A DNA stretch of 10,586 nucleotides. It comes from Rikenellaceae bacterium. Its GTDB lineage: Bacteria; Bacteroidota; Bacteroidia; Bacteroidales; UBA932. Under the pieces are notes generated by a model. That model was not told the DNA's origin. It worked only from the letters and a program-made list of their open reading frames with translations, and did not search any database. The stretch is from contig CAAGMI010000098.1 of the NCBI GenBank assembly GCA_900771005.1, forward strand, positions 1 to 10,586, given 5' to 3'. Shown in pieces: positions 5,231-10,586 of the stretch. The position numbers and the translations under genes were made by a program. How positions within the stretch are numbered: the first letter of the stretch is position 1; each line of letters starts with the position of its first letter.

Positions 5231-6466
5231 TCAAAATGAACAGCCTGAAGCCTGTTCCAGCTGTGCCTTGCACACGAAATTGTAGCAGCAGGCTTCAATA
5301 TAGGCCTGCATTATATCAAGATAAGTCTGTTGCGCGGACAATAGTTCTATAAGACTACTTTCTCCTTTCAAGTATCCGGTTTTACGACTATCCCAAATGT
5401 TGTGCGCATCTTCCAGTATGGACTCATTATACTGGTTCTTCACCGTTATGGCCGCCATCAGGGAATTGTATGCCTGGACAACTTCGGAACGCACTTTCTG
5501 CCTGGCTGCTTCCAGATAATACTCGCTTTGCCGGATTTCTGCCTGCGCTGCGTTTATCTCCCCCTTGTTCAGACTTGAGAACTTCAACGGGATGCTTACC
5601 CCTACCATCAGACCGTTGAAACGGGGTGCAGGGGCGATTTCGTTCCGGACTTCCGTGTTATAGGAATATCCAAGGTTTATGCCCATTTCGAAAGCCCTTG
5701 AGGCACGTATCAGCTTCAGATTGTTCTCCGAAAGCGTCTTTGAAAGCTCGGCAGCTTTCAGATCTGCACGGTTTGACTCTGCAAGGGCAATGATTTCAGA
5801 TTCGGCAGGAATAAGGCCTGTACCTGGCAGCTCGCCTTCAAGAGAGCTGACGGGCTCCCCACCACAGAACAGCGACACTGCATCCAGGGCATTGAGATAT
5901 TCTGCCTGCATCTTGAGCAGTTCTCCTTTCATCGTCTGAGCTTCCAGGCGGCTTTGAAGTGCATCCGAGCGGCCTATATCTCCCACAATGAAACGCAGGC
6001 TGTCGCTTCTCGCTATTTGTATCATACCGTTTACGGATTCTTCAAGAACCGCGCAGTTTTCACGAAGTCTCCAGGCTTCAGCCCAGACCTCAGCTGCTTC
6101 CAGCCTCAGATTGGCCAGATATGCCGATACCGATGCCTCTGTTATGTCCTTTTCGCTTTTCGCAACGGCAATGCGTGCCCTGCGGACGCCTGCCAAATCA
6201 GGATTAATGCTCATCTCCGCTTCGACAGACTGTCCCATTTGAAGGTCCCAGTCCTGATTGTTTCCATATGAGACAGACAACTCCGGATCATTGAAAACCT
6301 TCGCTGCTTCCATGGAAGCCGTCGCTTTGTCTATGTTATATTTTTCGGCAATATAAAGGACGTTCCTTTCCGCCACAAGATTATAATATCTGTCATATGT
6401 CATCGGCTGCGCCATTGCTGAAACAGCAGCAAGTGCAAGCAGGCCTATACTAATAGTCTTCTTCAT
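5231..6466 (-). CDS. TolC-family outer-membrane channel of metal efflux system (CzcC/CusC-like)
   Basis: Outer-membrane efflux protein of 411 aa, last gene of the efflux operon. It would trimerise to form the beta-barrel and periplasmic alpha-helical tunnel through which the RND pump expels metal ions. A Sec signal peptide covers residues 1-19 (MKKTISIGLLALAAVSAMA, then Q). There is no lipobox cysteine, so it is not lipid-anchored. The rest is the typical internally duplicated pattern of long coiled helices, with strand regions near FNGLMVGVSIPLKF and the conserved GYLKGESSLIELLSAQQTYLD block near the C-terminus. The length is normal. The ATG at 6466 overlaps the end of the pump gene by 17 bp, which implies coupled translation. 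Confidence 0.9.
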   Translation of the reverse strand: MKKTISIGLLALAAVSAMAQPMTYDRYYNLVAERNVLYIAEKYNIDKATASMEAAKVFNDPELSVSYGNNQDWDLQMGQSVEAEMSINPDLAGVRRARIAVAKSEKDITEASVSAYLANLRLEAAEVWAEAWRLRENCAVLEESVNGMIQIARSDSLRFIVGDIGRSDALQSRLEAQTMKGELLKMQAEYLNALDAVSLFCGGEPVSSLEGELPGTGLIPAESEIIALAESNRADLKAAELSKTLSENNLKLIRASRAFEMGINLGYSYNTEVRNEIAPAPRFNGLMVGVSIPLKFSSLNKGEINAAQAEIRQSEYYLEAARQKVRSEVVQAYNSLMAAITVKNQYNESILEDAHNIWDSRKTGYLKGESSLIELLSAQQTYLDIMQAYIEACCYNFVCKAQLEQASGCSF

Positions 6467-9400
6467 CTTTATTCAAATGTTTTCTGTCGTGGAATTGCTC
6501 CATCCTGTAATACAGGACAGGCAGTATGTATAACGTGATAATCGTAGAGAACAGGAGTCCGTACACAATCACGGTAGCAAGAGGCCTCTGCACATCGGAA
6601 CCTATTCCGGAAGCCATAGATGCAGGCAGTAGGCCAAGCACGGCAACAGTGGCGGTCATCAGTACGGGACGGAATCTATGGGCGGCTCCGTTCACTACGG
6701 CATCCTTGAGCGGAGTACCATCCTTGCGCAAGTCATTGATATGGGATATCATTATTACGCCGTTCTGAATCGTGAGGCCGAACAGGGCGATGAACCCGAC
6801 CGCAGAGGAAATGTTGAATGTCATTCCCCGAACCGTCAGGGCAGCCAGACCGCCGAAAAGAGCCATAGGCAACAGTGCAATCAGCAGACCGGCTTGGCGG
6901 AACTTCCCGAATGCACCGAACAGCAGCAGGAACATAAGGAGAATTACGAACGGGATAATGACCAGAAGCCTTCTGTATGCCCTGTTCTGGTTTTCGAACT
7001 GACCGTCCCAGCGTATCTGATTTTCTGTATGATCGAAAACGACGGACTCGTCAATCCTCTCTTGTGCTTCATCCAAGAATGAGGTCAGGTCCCTTCCCCT
7101 GAGGTTCAGCCTGACAGTGAGATATCGTTTACCCATCTCCCTCATAATGGAACTTGCGCCCAGAGAGAGCTCGATTCCGGCCACGGAGGATAGTGGAATG
7201 GATGCACCACTGGAAGAAGTGAGCATCAGATTCCCAATCTGCTCCGGTGTGCTCCTCGATGACTCGGTGTAACGGCATGTTACATCATATACACGGCTCC
7301 CTATGAATACCTGGGAGACGGCCTTGCCTCCGATTGCGACTTCTATGAGATCCGCTACATCCGCCACATTCAAACCGTATTGCGCAATTCTGGCACGGTC
7401 GGCGGTTATTTTAAGCTGTGGCAGTGGCGGCTCCTGGTCAATGACGACATCCGCTGCTCCGGGTATTCTGCTGACGACATCAAGCACCTGGGTGGCAAGC
7501 TCTCTGGTCTTGACAAGATCCTCACCATAAATCTTGATTGCAAGATCGGAGTGAGAGCCGGCCATCTGGTCCATGACCATATCTATGATCGGTTGAGAGA
7601 ATCCGACCTTGTATCCGGGCATCCCGGCAACTTTCTCTCCCATTGCGGCAACCAGGGCTTCCTTGTCCCTTCCGGTCTTCCACTCCTTATATGGTTTGAG
7701 ACCGACACTGCACTCGATGTGAGATGGAGAGAATGCCTCCGTGCCTTCATCATCACGGCCGACCTGGGTCATCACATAGGAGACCTCGGGGAACTGCTTG
7801 AGGACATGGCGCAGGGAATCGGCCATCTGAGCGGAACGGTTCAGCGATATGCCCGGAGGAGTCTGTACCTGGATCCAGATACCACCTTCGTCCAATGTAG
7901 GCAGAAAATCCTTGCCGACTGCGACAGCCAGCACAGCAACCATTCCAAGGACTGCAGTTATCACACCAAAGACCCATTTCGGTCTTTCAATGGTTTTGGA
8001 AGTTCGCGCCCTGTATTTGACGATAAGTTTTTCTATGAACTTGTTGTGGAACACCTTCTGCGGCTTCCTGTACACGGCATACGCCATTCCGGGTATGAGA
8101 ATCAGTGCGACCAGAAGCGCCCCCACCAGGGCATAGCCGACCGTGAAGGCCATAGGAGTGAACATCTTCTTCTCGATACTCTGGAAGGTGAACAGAGGAA
8201 GGTAGGCCGTGATGATGATGAGCGTGGAGAAGAATACAGGTTTCGCCACCTGCCTCACCCTCCGGACGATATCCTGCCCTTCCAGCTTGCTGTCAGGATT
8301 GTCCTCCCTCTTCTTAAGTATGGTCTCCATCATCACGATTGCGCCATCCACAAGAATTCCGAAATCAATTGCACCCAGCGACAGCAAGTTTGCAGGGATG
8401 CCCGTGAAGTGCATCAAGATGAATGCGACAAGCAGGGAAATCGGGATGGTGATGGCTACCAGGACGGCACTTTTGATGCTTCCGAGGAAAAGGAGAAGGA
8501 CTCCTACTACCAACAACATTCCGAAAAGAAGAGTGTGGGAAACCGTCTCCAACGTAGCATTCACCAGATTGGTCCTGTCAAGTACCGGATAAATCTGCAC
8601 GCCACCAGGAAGGACATCAGAATTCAGCTCATCTACAGCGGAATGAACCAGGTCAAGTACTTTAGACGGATTTTGATAACGGAGAATCTGGACTATGCCT
8701 TCCACTCCGTCCGGGTAATCGGTCGTATCGTCTAAATACCCAAGAATTCCTTTGCGCTCGAGATTGCCATAGCGTAGAGTGCCCAGATCCCCCAGATAAA
8801 CAGGCGTTCCCTGTACGTTCCTGACCACGATACTTTCCATATCCTTCAGATCAGTGATCAGCCCTTCCGCCCTGACCACGAAGCTTTGATCGCCGCGCAC
8901 AAGCGTACTTCCACCTGCGTTGGAGTTGTTCAGATTGATGGACTCTTCCACTTCAGAAAGAGAAATACCGTATTTCGAGAGCTTGTCAGGATCTATCTCA
9001 AGCTGGTATTGTGTGGTGATTCCGCCATAATTGCTGACGGATGCGACTCCGGATATCTGAGTCAGTCGGGGAATTACCATCCATTTGTTCAAATCAGTAA
9101 GCTCGCGAAGCGAGTGATTATCGCTCTTCAGGATATATCTGAAGACTTCGCCGGTAGGAGATGTGAGGGGATTCAGCTCCGGTGCGGCATCGAACGGAAG
9201 GTCCACTTCGTCTATGCATTCGCGGACACGTTGCCTGGCCCAGTAATCTTCTGTTCCGTCCTGAAACACCAGCATAATTGTGGAAATTCCGAAGGTATTG
9301 GTGCTGCGCATCATCTTGAGTGACGGCAGGCCGTTGAGCGAGCGTTCGAGAGGAATCGTAATTTGCTGTTCCATCTCTTCCGCAGCGAGTCCGGGAACCT

Positions 9401-9551
9401 GAGTCACAACCTGCACAGTGGTGTCGGCAATGTCCGGATATGCATCAATTGCAAGCTGCGTCCAGGCGTAAACGCCGAATGCGCATATGAGAAGGAAGAC
9501 GGTGGCGACCAGCCAGCGACGCTTCAGGATAAGGTTGATGAACTTTTCCAT
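6450..9551 (-). CDS. Heavy-metal efflux RND pump, CzcA/CusA family
   Basis: Inner-membrane proton/metal antiporter of 1033 aa, full length for the HME-RND class. TM1 (about 13-32) is followed by a periplasmic domain, TMs 2-6 (about 338-492), TM7 near 527-545, a second periplasmic domain, and TMs 8-12 (about 862-1014). TM4 contains DFGILVDGAIVMME with D396, D402 and E409, equivalent to the proton-relay acids D402, D408 and E415 of Cupriavidus CzcA. In the substrate-cleft segment QPIIDMVMDQMAG the position of the Cu/Ag-binding Met of CusA (M672) appears to be D661, acidic as in CzcA. This favours divalent ions (Zn, Co, Cd, Ni) over Cu(I)/Ag(I). The start lies 3 bp after the adaptor gene's stop. 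The gene name czcA or cusA is withheld because substrate is not proven. Confidence 0.95.
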   Translation of the reverse strand: MEKFINLILKRRWLVATVFLLICAFGVYAWTQLAIDAYPDIADTTVQVVTQVPGLAAEEMEQQITIPLERSLNGLPSLKMMRSTNTFGISTIMLVFQDGTEDYWARQRVRECIDEVDLPFDAAPELNPLTSPTGEVFRYILKSDNHSLRELTDLNKWMVIPRLTQISGVASVSNYGGITTQYQLEIDPDKLSKYGISLSEVEESINLNNSNAGGSTLVRGDQSFVVRAEGLITDLKDMESIVVRNVQGTPVYLGDLGTLRYGNLERKGILGYLDDTTDYPDGVEGIVQILRYQNPSKVLDLVHSAVDELNSDVLPGGVQIYPVLDRTNLVNATLETVSHTLLFGMLLVVGVLLLFLGSIKSAVLVAITIPISLLVAFILMHFTGIPANLLSLGAIDFGILVDGAIVMMETILKKREDNPDSKLEGQDIVRRVRQVAKPVFFSTLIIITAYLPLFTFQSIEKKMFTPMAFTVGYALVGALLVALILIPGMAYAVYRKPQKVFHNKFIEKLIVKYRARTSKTIERPKWVFGVITAVLGMVAVLAVAVGKDFLPTLDEGGIWIQVQTPPGISLNRSAQMADSLRHVLKQFPEVSYVMTQVGRDDEGTEAFSPSHIECSVGLKPYKEWKTGRDKEALVAAMGEKVAGMPGYKVGFSQPIIDMVMDQMAGSHSDLAIKIYGEDLVKTRELATQVLDVVSRIPGAADVVIDQEPPLPQLKITADRARIAQYGLNVADVADLIEVAIGGKAVSQVFIGSRVYDVTCRYTESSRSTPEQIGNLMLTSSSGASIPLSSVAGIELSLGASSIMREMGKRYLTVRLNLRGRDLTSFLDEAQERIDESVVFDHTENQIRWDGQFENQNRAYRRLLVIIPFVILLMFLLLFGAFGKFRQAGLLIALLPMALFGGLAALTVRGMTFNISSAVGFIALFGLTIQNGVIMISHINDLRKDGTPLKDAVVNGAAHRFRPVLMTATVAVLGLLPASMASGIGSDVQRPLATVIVYGLLFSTIITLYILPVLYYRMEQFHDRKHLNKDEEDY

Positions 9552-9554
9552 AGC

Positions 9555-10586
9555 CTAATTGTTCAGGTAAAGTCCACCTTCTGATACAATTCTTTCTCCC
9601 GGGAGTAGGCCGTGGGCAATATGTACCCTGGTATTGTCATCATTGGATTCGCCCACAGTGACCGCACGGCGCACGAATATATTGCCTGTGTCCGATACTG
9701 CCATATAGACATAGCTTGACTTTTCTCCCTGGAATATTGCCGTTGCAGGGACCACGATTGCATCTTCAGGCTCGGAGATGAAATGTGCGGAGACATACAT
9801 CCCGTGCTTGAGCTTGAGCTCGGTGTTGTCACAGGCGACTATTACCTGCACAGAGCGTGTCTGCTCGTCCACAAGGTTGCCTATGTTGAGCACCTTTCCT
9901 GCAATCGGGCAGTCAGGTTCCGCTTCCGTGAAGATTTCCACGCTGCCTCCTTTGGTCACACGTCCGATGAAGCGTTCCTTGACCTGTGCCGTTATCCAGA
10001 CACGGCCGAGGTCAGCCAACGTCAGCAGAGCTTCACTGTCAGCCTTGATAAAAGACCCGGGAATGATGTTGCAGCGGACTACTTCTCCGCTGATTGGTGC
10101 AACAATGTGCATTGCCTGTCCCGGCTCCATACCGGACGGATCCATCCCGTATGCCCTGAATGCGGCTTCAGATGCGGATTTCTCCTGACGGGCGTTCTCA
10201 AATTCCGTATATGCTTCTTCCAGTTCCCTCTCTGAAACTACACCTGCTTCCTTAAGCGCTTTCTTGCGCTGGTAGGAGGACTTGGCAGTCTCATATATGC
10301 GGAGGTTTTGGAAATACTGTTTGCTTGCTTCAAAGAAATCTGGAGATGAGACCTCGAAAAGAGTCTGTCCCGCTTTTACACGGCTTCCGAGCATTACCTT
10401 TGACGTCGTAATGCGTCCGTCGAACGGCAATCCCACTTCCGCATAGTGCCCCATCTCTGCCTGGACAGTCCCGACAGTGCGGAATTCGCTGCTGAAAGGT
10501 TCCTTTACAAGTATTTCGGTTGATATTCTGGACAGGATCGGAGAGTTGGAGCTTACTGTCACGGTATCTCCCTGATATGTAATTTC
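9555..10586 (-). CDS. Periplasmic adaptor (MFP) of RND efflux system, CzcB/CusB-like, 5' end missing
   Basis: Membrane-fusion protein linking the RND pump to the outer-membrane channel. 343 codons are visible. The frame is still open at the window edge (EITYQGDTVTV...), so the N-terminus with its signal or lipid anchor is outside, and the GTG at 10562 is not the true start. Domains in order: first half of the lipoyl/barrel-sandwich (GLPFDGRITTSKVMLGSRVKAGQTLFEV), a helical hairpin (about YFQNLRIYETAKSS to EKSASEAAFRAYGM), second lipoyl half (VAPISGEVVRCNIIPGSF), a beta-barrel (WITAQVKERFIGRVTKGGSVEIF) and a membrane-proximal domain near the C-terminus (VPATAIFQGEKSSYVYM). No His- or Met-rich metal-binding stretch is visible. 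It is the first visible gene of the operon; the promoter must lie to the right. Confidence 0.93.
   Translation of the reverse strand, partial: EITYQGDTVTVSSNSPILSRISTEILVKEPFSSEFRTVGTVQAEMGHYAEVGLPFDGRITTSKVMLGSRVKAGQTLFEVSSPDFFEASKQYFQNLRIYETAKSSYQRKKALKEAGVVSERELEEAYTEFENARQEKSASEAAFRAYGMDPSGMEPGQAMHIVAPISGEVVRCNIIPGSFIKADSEALLTLADLGRVWITAQVKERFIGRVTKGGSVEIFTEAEPDCPIAGKVLNIGNLVDEQTRSVQVIVACDNTELKLKHGMYVSAHFISEPEDAIVVPATAIFQGEKSSYVYMAVSDTGNIFVRRAVTVGESNDDNTRVHIAHGLLPGERIVSEGGLYLNN

Noticed and set aside
5238..5257. Hairpin GAACAG...CTGTTC as terminator between the convergent genes
   Set aside because: Only a 6-bp stem, lies inside the TolC-family gene, and has no adjacent T-tract.
7380..8735. 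A 451-codon plus-strand frame opposite the RND pump gene
   Set aside because: Rich in His, Cys and Arg with no domain resemblance, and wholly inside the well-supported pump gene. It is a shadow frame.
1..10586. CRISPR arrays, tRNA or rRNA genes
   Set aside because: No direct-repeat arrays with spacers, and no cloverleaf or ribosomal RNA signature, were noticed on reading either strand.

Overview
The window most likely comes from a member of the Bacteroidales. Several genes are preceded by a Bacteroidetes-type -7 promoter element (TAnnTTTG). Two lipoproteins follow the short-signal, Cys-start style of this group, one of them with a FISUMP/DUF1566-type domain common in gut Bacteroidales. Both insertion sequences are IS4-family elements with the DUF4372-plus-DDE transposase layout typical of Bacteroides and relatives. 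The assignment rests on recognition of families and promoters, not on a search.

Left part (1-3068): two different but related IS4-family elements sit on either side of one small lipoprotein gene (minus strand). The first IS (1-1333, transposase on minus) ends 11 bp after the lipoprotein stop codon. The second IS (1738-3059, transposase on plus) lies 3 bp upstream of the lipoprotein start codon. It is bounded by a perfect 9-bp target-site duplication that itself contains the start codon. The lipoprotein frame is intact, but its native 5' untranslated region and promoter have been moved 1.3 kb away.

Middle (3069-5219): the minus strand carries a FISUMP-like lipoprotein followed, 4 nt later, by an AlkD-type DNA alkylation repair glycosylase. 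The AlkD stop overlaps (ATGA) the start of a short broken frame that looks like a GNAT N-terminus. That frame runs within about 20 bp into a decayed fragment resembling the YdeI/OmdA family, so this looks like a deletion scar. On the other side a short divergent region leads to a small basic conserved-type protein on plus (4935-5219), which has its own promoter.

Right part (5231-10586): a three-gene heavy-metal efflux operon on minus, in the order periplasmic adaptor (5' end outside the window), CzcA/CusA-type RND pump, TolC-family outer-membrane channel. Spacing is 3 bp and then a 17-bp overlap. Together they would form a tripartite complex exporting metal ions across both membranes. The pump keeps the proton-relay acidic residues of the HME-RND class. 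It has an acidic residue where Cu/Ag pumps have a methionine, so a divalent metal (Zn/Co/Cd/Ni) is the more likely substrate.

I see no convincing new multi-gene system. The most notable signals are the paired IS insertions at both edges of one lipoprotein gene and the GNAT/YdeI remnant junction behind alkD.
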